Shown here piece after piece: positions 21,755-28,531 of a DNA stretch of 33,995 nucleotides (within the stretch, counting starts at the first letter, position 1; each line of letters starts with the position of its first letter). This stretch comes from JBBDZE01 sp040900345. GTDB lineage: Bacteria > Patescibacteriota > Minisyncoccia > Spechtbacterales > 2-12-FULL-38-22. Under the pieces are notes generated by a model, which saw only the letters and a list, made by a program, of their open reading frames with translations, was not told the DNA's origin and did not search any database. The stretch spans positions 1-33,995 of the forward strand of contig JBBDZE010000013.1 in the NCBI GenBank assembly GCA_040900345.1, read 5' to 3'. Made by a program: the position numbers and the translations under genes.

Positions 21755-22669
21755 ATGGCCGCCAATCTTTACTCCCATAAAGACAGCAACGTCCGCAAAA
21801 CATGGTTTTTGATAACCGTGTTTTTGCTCTTGGTGATTGGTTTTGGCTGGGTGTTGAGCTATGTCTTTGATAACGTCGCCATTTTGGCGATTGCCGTGAT
21901 TGTCAGTATCGCAATGAGCGTGGGCAGCTACTGGTGGAGCGATAAGCTGGTCCTCTCCATGACGGGTGCTAAAGAAGCTTCACCCCAGGAGTATTCCGAA
22001 TTGCATCGAATCGTTGAAAACCTCGCCATTACCGCCGGCCTGCCCAAGCCGAAGATTTATGTTTTGCACGAATCCGCCCCCAATGCTTTTGCCACGGGCA
22101 GAGACCCCGAGCACGCTGTGGTGGCCGTCACTACGGGCTTGCTGGATCGGCTGGAGCGGGTTGAGCTGGAAGGCGTGCTGGCCCACGAACTTTCGCACAT
22201 CGGCAATCGCGACATGTTGGTATCCACCGTGGTGGTGGTGCTGGCCGGCGTTATCATTTTCGCTTCGGACATTCTCATGCGCTCGTTTCTCTTTGGCGGC
22301 ATGCGCGGAGACGACCGCAAGGGGAGTGCGATATTTTTGGCCATTGGTATCGTCGCCTTGATTTTAGCGCCCATTCTTGCAACAATACTTCGGCTGGCTG
22401 TCTCAAGGAAACGCGAGTTCTTGGCCGATGCGTCCGGCGCGCTCTTGACGCGCTACCCGGACGGGCTGGCGCGTGCATTGGAGAAAATAGCCGCAGATCC
22501 CACACCCATGCGGCGTGCCAGTAACGCCACGGCGCATCTGTTTATTGCCAACCCATTCAAGAAGGACGTCCGCGGCCATGCGCAGGAGCCCAACTGGTTT
22601 ACGAAATTATTCATGACTCACCCGCCTACGTCGGCGCGCATTCGCGCATTGCGCGGAATGCAGGAGTAA
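21755..22669 (+). CDS. htpX: Membrane zinc metalloprotease HtpX
   Basis: M48 family protease that degrades damaged membrane proteins. 304 residues. Helices at about 16-36 and 40-59, then the catalytic domain with zinc site His144-Glu145-x2-His148 in LAHELSHIGNRD. Two further helices follow (TVVVVLAGVIIFASDIL; FLAIGIVALILAPILATIL) and the third-ligand helix is RKREFLADASGALLTRYP. The C-terminus has the conserved THPPTSARIRAL. Starts three bases after the upstream stop with no SD. Last gene of the operon. Confidence 0.96.
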   Translation: MAANLYSHKDSNVRKTWFLITVFLLLVIGFGWVLSYVFDNVAILAIAVIVSIAMSVGSYWWSDKLVLSMTGAKEASPQEYSELHRIVENLAITAGLPKPKIYVLHESAPNAFATGRDPEHAVVAVTTGLLDRLERVELEGVLAHELSHIGNRDMLVSTVVVVLAGVIIFASDILMRSFLFGGMRGDDRKGSAIFLAIGIVALILAPILATILRLAVSRKREFLADASGALLTRYPDGLARALEKIAADPTPMRRASNATAHLFIANPFKKDVRGHAQEPNWFTKLFMTHPPTSARIRALRGMQE

Positions 22670-22751
22670 GTTTCTAGTTGTCAGTGTCTATGAGCGTACG
22701 AGTTCTGAGTGCAAACTAAAACCTAGAACCTAATAACTAACAACTAAATAA

Positions 22752-22836
22752 GGAGGGGTGCCAGAGTGGACAAATGGAACGGCCTGGAAAGTCGTGATGC
22801 GCAAGCGTCTCGTGGGTTCGAATCCCACCCCCTCCG
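22752..22836 (+). tRNA. tRNA-Ser (anticodon GGA)
   Basis: Acceptor GGAGGGG (22752-22758) pairs with CCCCTCC (22829-22835); discriminator G22836. Anticodon stem ACGGC/GTCGT with loop CTGGAAA (anticodon GGA), long variable arm GATGCGCAAGCGTC typical of serine tRNAs, T arm GTGGG-TTCGAAT-CCCAC. CCA not encoded. A degenerate second copy of the 3' end lies at 23809. Confidence 0.95.
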
Positions 22837-22945
22837 CCTTCGCCTCGCCGAAGCCCGCTAGGGCGCAGGAGGGCTTCGCTCGGCTACAGCGTGACGCAGT
22901 CCGCTTTCAGCAGGAAGAAGTTAAGCTTTCAGCGTCAGGAGGAAA

Positions 22946-23794
22946 ATGATAAGAGCACCCATTCAAATACTAAAAAATTTAGTGAGCAGGCATTTGCCCG
23001 GGGCATTGGTTGGTGTGTTGCTCAGTTCGGTGATAGGCGTGGCGATTTGGGCTTTTGCATATTTTAACTATACAAACCTGGGATTGCCGCAAAGGTACGA
23101 TTTTGAAAAAATTGATCATTATGTAAAGCGAGAGCTGCCTCCGCATTATACTTATAAGGCGTCTTTCTTAGAAAATTTTAGGCAGCCTAATGCAAAAAGT
23201 ATTCTGGTTCAAGCTTGGGACGAGAGGCTGGGCGATCTCGCCCAAAAGGAGGTTGATTCGGATCTGATTATTATCTTGGACACTAACGGAAGAGAGTACG
23301 AGGTAACGTATAAATTTCAGCCGAATGAGTTCTATCCTGCCCATGTAAGACAGTTAGAAGTGGAGGACCTTGATGAAGACGGTCGGCCAGAGATTATTGT
23401 CGGGTGGTCAGAGCTGGGAGCCCACTGGGCAGACACATTCCTTACAATCTTTAGGGTTAAAGAAATAGGGATAGAAATTTTAGGGCAGCCTCGGCTATCT
23501 AACTTTGAGTATCCGGCAGGATACAAAGAAGAAGAGTTTGTGAATGAGCACAATAAAAGTGAGAGGGTCACTTCAGTTAGAAGTGAGTATTTTGCGGTTA
23601 GGAGTGGCCAGATAGCAGCCATCAATAGAAGTCGTGAAGCATGCTATGCCTGCGTTGAAGAAGACTTGTGGTTTATAAATTTTTTGGTGCTGGAGGATTC
23701 GTACCTTTGGGAGAATAAACAGCCGATAGCAAATCTAGAAGGGTATGCTGAGATGGCAGAGAGTCTCAGGAAGGAAGGCTATATGTTGGAGTGA
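22946..23794 (+). CDS. Membrane-anchored protein with an FG-GAP-like calcium motif, function unknown
   Basis: 282 residues. Start ATG 22946 is preceded by the ideal SD AGGAGG (22937-22942). One membrane helix (about 20-42) follows a short basic N-terminus, and the rest should lie outside the cell. The segment VEDLDEDGRPEIIVGWSE resembles the Asp-rich calcium loop of FG-GAP/integrin-type propeller repeats (D-x-D-x-D-G), which occurs once. ACYACVEED offers a Cys pair. No family recognised. It is less GC-rich than its neighbours and lies between tRNA-Ser and the decayed copy of the tRNA's 3' end, so it may have arrived on an element inserted at the tRNA. Confidence 0.72.
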   Translation: MIRAPIQILKNLVSRHLPGALVGVLLSSVIGVAIWAFAYFNYTNLGLPQRYDFEKIDHYVKRELPPHYTYKASFLENFRQPNAKSILVQAWDERLGDLAQKEVDSDLIIILDTNGREYEVTYKFQPNEFYPAHVRQLEVEDLDEDGRPEIIVGWSELGAHWADTFLTIFRVKEIGIEILGQPRLSNFEYPAGYKEEEFVNEHNKSERVTSVRSEYFAVRSGQIAAINRSREACYACVEEDLWFINFLVLEDSYLWENKQPIANLEGYAEMAESLRKEGYMLE

Positions 23795-23808
23795 GAGATG
23801 AAGGTTGT

Positions 23809-23839
23809 GGTAAGGTTTGAATCCTGTCCCCTCCGCTTT
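23809..23839 (+). repeat. Decayed copy of the tRNA-Ser 3' end (possible att remnant)
   Basis: GGTTTGAATCC (23814-23824) followed by CCCCTCCGC (23828-23836) matches the T arm and acceptor of the tRNA-Ser at 22815-22837 (GGTTCGAATCC...CCCCTCCGC) with changes only in the T-loop and the three bases between. The partial copy lies 1 kb downstream of the intact tRNA, flanking the 22946 gene. Confidence 0.6.
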
Positions 23840-23864
23840 GTAAAGAAGCGTTCAGAACTTGCGC

Positions 23865-23900
23865 ACCCCACCTACCCCTACGGTAGGCTTTTTAGTATAG
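23865..23900 (+). repeat. Repeated terminator, copy 1
   Basis: ACCCCACCTACC, then CCTAC and GGTAGGCTTTTTAGTATAG. Stem CCTACC/GGTAGG with T5: a terminator. Nearly identical to 25021-25057. Confidence 0.8.
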
Positions 23901-23979
23901 AGTGCATTGACCGTAGGTTGGCTTTATTGTAGGATTTGGTCAGCACACGGGCGGACAATTTAGAGGATTGAGGGTTTTA

Positions 23980-24459
23980 ATGACCATGCCGACGATTGAG
24001 GAAATCCAGAACTACTTTTTCCTCGCTATGGCCAAGGGCTGGGCCGCCGGTCGCGGAGGAGGGGGGATTCTGGGCTTCCCTGGTTACGAGGCCTATGTCC
24101 ACGGGGATGACAGATTTCGGCTCATTGATCGCTGGTGCGTCGGGGAGGACGGAAGGTCGGCCGGTGACACGACCATCTGGTACGATGGTACGCCCGTCTG
24201 GGTGATGCACTACGGGGGCTGGTACGACAAAAAAGCCCTCCCCTTTCTCAAGAAGGTTCTCCTCCTTGCCTACGAGGAGCGATCCTTCACTGGTTGCCGA
24301 GGGCCCGGGCGGCTTGACCTCGGCGATTACAGCTACCAGAACGCCTGGGAAGGTTCCGGCTTCACCTCCTTCAAGGGGGAAGAAAAGATCGAGCGTCCGG
24401 GTTTGGCGCAGTGTGGCCGCCACACGTACCGGGGCATGGCTCTAATCTCATTCTCATAA
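23980..24459 (+). CDS. DUF5680-like domain protein
   Basis: 159 residues from ATG 23980 (SD GAGGG at about 23970-23974; TTG 23968 is an alternative). The order of motifs fits my memory of the DUF5680 family: an N-terminal YEAYVHGDDRFRLIDRWCVGE strand pair, GDTTIWYDGTPVWVMHYGGWYD, a helix LPFLKKVLLLAYEE, a GCRGPGRLDLGDYSYQNAWEGS segment and FKGEEKIERPG near the end. The domain has no known enzymatic activity. GC-rich, SD-led, in tandem with the gene at 24494, and bracketed by the repeated terminator. I am fairly sure of the gene, less so of the family. Confidence 0.7.
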   Translation: MTMPTIEEIQNYFFLAMAKGWAAGRGGGGILGFPGYEAYVHGDDRFRLIDRWCVGEDGRSAGDTTIWYDGTPVWVMHYGGWYDKKALPFLKKVLLLAYEERSFTGCRGPGRLDLGDYSYQNAWEGSGFTSFKGEEKIERPGLAQCGRHTYRGMALISFS

Positions 24460-24493
24460 GCAAGCCCGAGTAATTCAGTTCTTGGAGGGTTCG

Positions 24494-24967
24494 ATGGTAC
24501 TTAACTTTGATGGAATGCCGCCGCAATGGTGGCATCCCCGAGGCAGAGAGATGACAGTGGCCGTTCTTCAGCCGCTAGACGCCAGGAAGCTTCGTCTCGC
24601 TGGTTCAGCGCAGCATTGGACCTGGCTGGAGATAGGTCCGGGCCATCTTGCCGGTACACGGAGAGTTTCGTGGAGAGTACGGCATACAACAGAGGACCAC
24701 GCCGCAGGCGTAGTCGAGGTGTTGGAATCGGACCTGCGACGTGCCTTCGGGTTGGATGGCAGCTGGAACTCTGATGCCGATCCGTTGATCTTCATCTACC
24801 GCGCTGACTTGGCGGCCCCAGGCAAGTACATTCGCCTCGGACCGTATCTGAATATTCCGTGTCCAGGGACGGGCCGGAACGGGGACCCCAATATCTCCAT
24901 CCTCGTAACCCCGGAGATTCAGGAGGCCGTCCGATTGTTTCTGGGGGGTGAGGCGACCAAAGCGTAA
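24494..24967 (+). CDS. Unknown GC-rich protein of 157 residues
   Basis: ATG 24494 has the SD GGAGGG at 24483-24488. Soluble and Trp-rich at the start (MPPQWWHPRGREMTVAVL; QHWTWLEIGPGHL). No signal peptide, membrane helix or Cys cluster. It contains VSWRVRHTTEDHAAGVVEVLESDLRRAFGLDG and a C-terminal helix TPEIQEAVRLFLGGEATKA. No family recognised. It starts 34 bases after the DUF5680-like gene and presumably shares its transcript. A 15-bp stem with a two-base loop begins 22 bases after its stop. Confidence 0.68.
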   Translation: MVLNFDGMPPQWWHPRGREMTVAVLQPLDARKLRLAGSAQHWTWLEIGPGHLAGTRRVSWRVRHTTEDHAAGVVEVLESDLRRAFGLDGSWNSDADPLIFIYRADLAAPGKYIRLGPYLNIPCPGTGRNGDPNISILVTPEIQEAVRLFLGGEATKA

Positions 24968-24988
24968 CCTATACATGGCGACGCTACA

Positions 24989-25020
24989 ACGAGCAGCAGC
25001 GCCTCGGCGCTGCTGCTCGT
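24989..25020. terminator. Near-loopless palindrome after the 24494 gene
   Basis: ACGAGCAGCAGCGCC (24989-25003), TC, then its exact complement (25006-25020). Directly followed by copy 2 of the repeated terminator. Confidence 0.75.
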
Positions 25021-25057
25021 ACCCCTACCTACCCTCGCGGTAGGCTTTTTAGTATAG
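25021..25057 (+). repeat. Repeated terminator, copy 2
   Basis: ACCCCTACCTACC, TCGC region, GGTAGGCTTTTTAGTATAG. It matches copy 1 (23865-23900) with only a one-base insertion and loop changes. Its end provides TAGTATAG, which may also serve as the -10 region for the gene starting at 25067. Confidence 0.8.
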
Positions 25058-25066
25058 TGAGGGTAC

Positions 25067-25666
25067 ATGTTTTTAGGACTCAAAGCATTTTTCGGACTGT
25101 CCTCTTCCGCTGCTATTCTGATCGGAGGCGTTCCGTATCTTCGGGATATCCATAACCGGCGCGTAAAGCCGCATGTGCTCAGCTGGATTGGCTGGTCGTT
25201 CATTACCGCGCTCGGGGGAGTGGCCATGTATGCGAGCGGCAGCACCTGGGCGACAGCCATTCTTTTTGGGAACACCGCTCTGTGCATATCTGTTGCGGGA
25301 TACGCTATTTTGCGCAAAGTCGGCGTGTGGTCGACTGGACCGCAGGACGCGATATTTTTTGTTCTTGGCATGGTCGGTCTTATTCTATGGCAGGTGCTCG
25401 ACCAGCCGGCCCTCGCTATCATTTTTGCCATGAGTGCTGATTTTTTCTTTGGCCTTCCTACGATAATCAAGACCTACAAAGAGCCCTCATCGGAAACTCC
25501 TTTTGTGTGGGCAATGTTCGCTCTTTCGGGCATTTTGAGCATGTTTGCCCTTCGGCACCTTACCTTTGAGGAGGCGGCATATCCGGTGTATCTTATGATA
25601 TACGATACCTCTATGCTGCTGCTTGTGCTTCGTGGATTCTGGATTATTAAACCGGGCAAGTCATGA
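25067..25666 (+). CDS. Membrane protein with two related halves, possibly PQ-loop-like
   Basis: 199 residues, about seven hydrophobic segments. Two places look alike: GGVPYLRDIHNRRVKPHVLSW near residue 20 and FFGLPTIIKTYKEPSSETPF near residue 128, each a helix end with Pro, then a basic loop, then the next helix. PQ-loop/SWEET-type transporters are built this way (two repeats with Pro in the first helix), but the PQ pair itself is absent, so this is only a suggestion. The ATG is ten bases after TATAG, so the transcript may be leaderless. Its stop overlaps the next NUDIX gene's start. Confidence 0.7.
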   Translation: MFLGLKAFFGLSSSAAILIGGVPYLRDIHNRRVKPHVLSWIGWSFITALGGVAMYASGSTWATAILFGNTALCISVAGYAILRKVGVWSTGPQDAIFFVLGMVGLILWQVLDQPALAIIFAMSADFFFGLPTIIKTYKEPSSETPFVWAMFALSGILSMFALRHLTFEEAAYPVYLMIYDTSMLLLVLRGFWIIKPGKS

Positions 25667-26196
25667 GGCATTTGAAGACCATCACGGACAAGGACCTCGG
25701 CATGGACACGCCAGCGCCGGAGGCATACGAGACGCGGGATACGGCCCGCACGGTTGTGTTTGATGCGGAGGGCACGGTCGCATCGCTCAATGTTGCGTTG
25801 CTCTACGTTGCTAAGAAGCAGTACCATAAGCTGCCTGGCGGCGGAGTAGAGCAAGGAGAAACGATAGCCCAAGCGGCGGAGCGCGAAGCTGAAGAAGAGA
25901 TAGGATGCACAATTACCCTTGTCGATGAGATGGGCGTGGTTGAAGAGTATCGCAATGGTCTTACTATGCATCAGACCTCATACTGCTACACTGCTATGTT
26001 GCAAGGTGAAAAAGGAATCCCACAAATGACGGAAGAAGAAATAGCAGATGGCTTTGAAGTGGTCTGGCTTCCGTTGGACGGGGCCATCAAGCTGCTTGAA
26101 AGCGAAACGGGCACTGTTGAGGATTATGAAGGCAAGTTCATCAACGCCCGCGAGCTACTCTATTTGAAAGAAGCGAAGAGAGCAATAGCTGAATAA
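25663..26196 (+). CDS. NUDIX hydrolase
   Basis: 177 residues. NUDIX box split here as GGVEQGE and REAEEEIGC (about residues 66-88), complete for metal and catalysis. The N-terminus RDTARTVVFDAEGTVASLNVALLYVAKKQYHKLPGG is the usual first half. Substrate not predictable; sequence style is like bacterial MutT-like or ADP-ribose relatives. The ATG overlaps the preceding stop by four bases (ATGA), implying translational coupling with the membrane protein. The second NUDIX gene follows after one base. Confidence 0.87.
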   Translation: MRHLKTITDKDLGMDTPAPEAYETRDTARTVVFDAEGTVASLNVALLYVAKKQYHKLPGGGVEQGETIAQAAEREAEEEIGCTITLVDEMGVVEEYRNGLTMHQTSYCYTAMLQGEKGIPQMTEEEIADGFEVVWLPLDGAIKLLESETGTVEDYEGKFINARELLYLKEAKRAIAE

Positions 26197-26197
26197 T

Positions 26198-26647
26198 ATG
26201 GTAGCTGATCAACTCTCAAAAACCGGTACTCCGACCACTTGTCCCATAGCAGTTATTGTCCGTGACGAAAAAATACTTCTCGGCATGCGCAATTACACGG
26301 CAGACAAGTGGAAGGAGATATCAGTCTGGATACCGCCGGGTGGACGATGTGAAGCGGACGAGACGGTAGAGATGGCCTTACGTCGTGAGATTAGAGAAGA
26401 GGTGGGCATTACTCGTTTGGAGATTACCGACTATATTGGTGAAGCGCCAGGGGCACGGGAAGGGGATACGATAGTGATGTTCTTTTGCTCCACTGAAGAG
26501 GACCCCGTTCTTAGGGAACCCGAAAATTTTTCCGAATGGCGCTGGGTGCCCGCGGAAGAGCTCGTAGATGGCAGTCCGTTTGTGGAAGTAAATCCTCCTG
26601 CCTTTGCAATGATAAAGGAGTTTTTAAAGAAAAAGCTTTCTTCCTAA
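26198..26647 (+). CDS. NUDIX hydrolase
   Basis: 149 residues. Box GGRCEADE...RREIREEVGI (about residues 45-68) is complete. PIAVIVRDEKILLGMRNYTADKWKEISVWIPPGG matches small NUDIX enzymes acting on nucleotides or related pyrophosphates. It differs in sequence from the NUDIX gene just upstream, so they are not a recent duplication. It starts one base after that gene's stop and is followed after one base by the rdgB-like gene: a tightly packed operon. Confidence 0.87.
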   Translation: MVADQLSKTGTPTTCPIAVIVRDEKILLGMRNYTADKWKEISVWIPPGGRCEADETVEMALRREIREEVGITRLEITDYIGEAPGAREGDTIVMFFCSTEEDPVLREPENFSEWRWVPAEELVDGSPFVEVNPPAFAMIKEFLKKKLSS

Positions 26648-26648
26648 T

Positions 26649-27203
26649 ATGGCAAGCAAAGAAATTACTTTCATCACCGGCAACCAAAACAAAGCTGATT
26701 ACTTGACGAAGTATTTGGGCTTTCCTGTTGAGCACGTCAAGCTCGATTTAGACGAGATTCAGTCGTTGGATTTGAATGCAATTGTAGAGCATAAAGTGCG
26801 GCAGGCATACGAGCAAGTAAAAGGGCCGGTCATTGTTGAGGATGTCGCGTTAGAGTTTGAAGCACTTGGTTGGCTACCCGGTCCGTTTATTAAGTTTTTT
26901 CTTGACCAAATGCCATTGGCAGACGTGTGCGCGCTGGTTGACGGCAAAAGCCGCGAAGCAACCGCGCGATGCGTGTTTGGGTATTACGACGGCGAAACGC
27001 TAAAACTTTTTGAAGGGTCTATGGATGGTAAGGTGCCCGAAGCGCCAGCAGGTGATGGCGGATTTGGATTTGATCGCATTTTCATCCCCAAAGGTTACAC
27101 CGTAACCCGTGCACAGCTGAGCGAAGAGGATGACAAGAAAACCTACTTGCAGATAAAACCGTTTGCGGCCCTCAAGGAGTTTTTAACTACGCGAAGGGTT
27201 TAA
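26649..27203 (+). CDS. rdgB: Non-canonical purine NTP pyrophosphatase (RdgB/HAM1 family)
   Basis: Hydrolyses dITP, ITP and XTP to monophosphates, keeping damaged bases out of nucleic acid. 184 residues. Phosphate-binding motif TGNQNKADYL (10-19), VKGPVIVEDVALEFEALGWLPGPFIKFFL (in most relatives V-D-T/D-S-G-L), and PAGDGGFGFDRIFIPKGY, all in the expected order. The substitution VEDVAL for the common EDSGL-type sequence suits the eukaryote/archaeal-like ITPA branch. Last gene of the compact operon of nucleotide pyrophosphatases; the hairpin at 27245-27270 follows. Confidence 0.9.
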   Translation: MASKEITFITGNQNKADYLTKYLGFPVEHVKLDLDEIQSLDLNAIVEHKVRQAYEQVKGPVIVEDVALEFEALGWLPGPFIKFFLDQMPLADVCALVDGKSREATARCVFGYYDGETLKLFEGSMDGKVPEAPAGDGGFGFDRIFIPKGYTVTRAQLSEEDDKKTYLQIKPFAALKEFLTTRRV

Positions 27204-27244
27204 GCAAGGATACGAAGTAGTCTGGCCCACGCTAACCATTGGCA

Positions 27245-27270
27245 AAAGCTCCTATTGTAGGGAGTTTTTT
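27245..27270 (+). terminator. Terminator after rdgB
   Basis: AAA-GCTCC, loop TATTGTA, GGGAG and T6. Pairing CTCC/GGAG with the A- and T-tracts extending the stem. Confidence 0.65.
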
Positions 27271-27318
27271 GGGGTTGAACAGTACCGAATCCCACCTGAG
27301 CAATAGAAAGCGTATCTA

Positions 27319-27347
27319 TTGACAAATATAGTAGAATAGTGTATAAT
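27319..27347 (+). promoter_or_regulatory. Perfect-consensus promoter of the LysM gene
   Basis: TTGACA (27319-27324), 17-base spacer, TATAAT (27342-27347). The best promoter in the window; start about 27354, leader about 63 bases. Confidence 0.85.
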
Positions 27348-27416
27348 GCACACGTCAAACAATGAGGTTTGGCATGAACCTTGAAATCCAGTAGTGTAGG
27401 CCCAGAGGAGGGCAAG

Positions 27417-28304
27417 ATGACTTCGCCAGCTGATACGAGTGAAGAAGGGACGGTGACCCAGGTCAGCGGACCTGGAGACGTCTTCTACGGTCCCGTGGGG
27501 ACCGTAGTCAACTTCTACGGTCCCGTGGGGACCGTAGTCATCTGCCACCACGACGGTGCGCAGCACGGCGTTACGCCGGTGCCGGCAACGCACACCAACG
27601 GCCACGAGGCCGCGGGTAGACTGTTCGCCGGTGTCCCCATCATGGGGGCAGACGCGAACGGCCGTCGGGAGCTCTCCGTTGAGGGGAGGGCCGCGGGTGC
27701 CGAGAGGCAATCGACAGCCCCGGTGCGGATGATCGCCGCGATTGGGCGGCGCGTCCGGGCAGTGGCAGCGATGCCCCTGCCGCAGCTCCCGAGGAGGGAG
27801 CCACGGCGAGCCGTGAGGCGGACTTCCTCCGCAGCGCGCCCGCGAACGCGGGTGCGCCGGCAGTTTCCATCGGTCATCCTGACCGAGCGGGGGCAGTGGG
27901 GGCTTGTCGGAGTCCTGTTGGGACTCCTGCTCGGCCTCCTCGTCGGCGCTCTGCTCTGGTATGCAGCGGGAACGTCGACGAATCGAGTCGTCGAACCCGT
28001 CGTATCCCCGCCCGCAGCGATCCTGTTCCCGCCGAGCATTACGCTCGGCCCGCCGGAAGCTGCAGCGCCCGCTGCACCGCCGGCGGTGGAGGCGACCGTC
28101 ACGACTTCGGTCGTGACGGTGCAGGCGGGGGACACGCTGTGGGCGCTCGCGGCTGAGTTGCTCGGCCGCAACCCCACGAGGCCGGAGTTGCTGAGGCTGG
28201 TCGAGGAGAACAACCTCACCAACCTGAGTGCTCCGCAGGACGACCCCTGGGTCGTCCTGCTCACCCCAGGGATGACGCTCGACCTATCGAGCATCGTCCC
28301 GTAG
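27417..28304 (+). CDS. GC-rich membrane-anchored LysM protein
   Basis: 295 residues. ATG 27417 with SD GAGGAGGG (27405-27412). Residues 23-32 and 33-42 are a perfect tandem repeat apart from the last residue (FYGPVGTVVN / FYGPVGTVVI), followed by CHHDG. Then a long Arg/Ala/Pro-rich disordered part (about 80-158), one membrane helix (161-183, GLVGVLLGLLLGLLVGALLW), a Pro/Ala linker and a C-terminal LysM domain (about 233-291, VVTVQAGDTLWALAAELLG...TPGMTLDL). LysM binds peptidoglycan or chitin-like glycans, so the C-terminus is probably outside and the repeats plus basic region in the cytoplasm. Third positions are almost all G or C, unlike dnaG next door, suggesting transfer. Confidence 0.8.
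   Translation: MTSPADTSEEGTVTQVSGPGDVFYGPVGTVVNFYGPVGTVVICHHDGAQHGVTPVPATHTNGHEAAGRLFAGVPIMGADANGRRELSVEGRAAGAERQSTAPVRMIAAIGRRVRAVAAMPLPQLPRREPRRAVRRTSSAARPRTRVRRQFPSVILTERGQWGLVGVLLGLLLGLLVGALLWYAAGTSTNRVVEPVVSPPAAILFPPSITLGPPEAAAPAAPPAVEATVTTSVVTVQAGDTLWALAAELLGRNPTRPELLRLVEENNLTNLSAPQDDPWVVLLTPGMTLDLSSIVP
27483..27540 (+). repeat. Two tandem 30-bp self-complementary coding repeats
   Basis: The units begin at 27483 and 27513. Each holds CTACGGTCCC, GTG, GGGACCGTAG (27485-27507 and 27515-27537), a perfect 10-bp stem-loop, and each encodes ten residues. Bases are identical in both copies over 28 positions. Confidence 0.9.
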
Positions 28305-28340
28305 GGTCCGCGAGCATCGCGCTCGCAGACCGACACTATA

Positions 28341-28378
28341 CTGCCGTGTTTCCTTCGGGAAGCGCGGCAGTTTGTTTT
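28341..28378 (+). terminator. Terminator of the LysM gene
   Basis: A 13-bp stem with two G-T pairs, from CTGCCGTGTTTCC (28341-28353) to the end CGCGGCAG (28370), then TTTGTTTT. A smaller hairpin GCGAGC...GCTCGC is at about 28310-28326. In the remaining gap before dnaG (28379-28531) I see no sure promoter; TATAAC at about 28515-28520 is a candidate. Confidence 0.7.
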
Positions 28379-28531
28379 CGCGACAGGGCGATACTGCCAC
28401 AACGCCCGTCGCGCCCCCATCAAAAAGCGGCATGTGCCTGTTCTTGGCCGCTTCTATGGTGTAGTATATTTCAATAGGCAGCTATGAATAAAAACTGGCG
28501 GTCTTTTTGTCTTGTATAACGCAACAATGGC

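Noticed and set aside
267..25020. Palindromes as integron attC sites
   Set aside because: They are perfect or nearly so, without bulged bases or the GTTRRRY core, and no integron integrase is present.
27515..28423. Long minus-strand open frame opposite the LysM gene
   Set aside because: GC-rich shadow frame with no start signal; the plus-strand gene has promoter, SD, a helix and a LysM domain.
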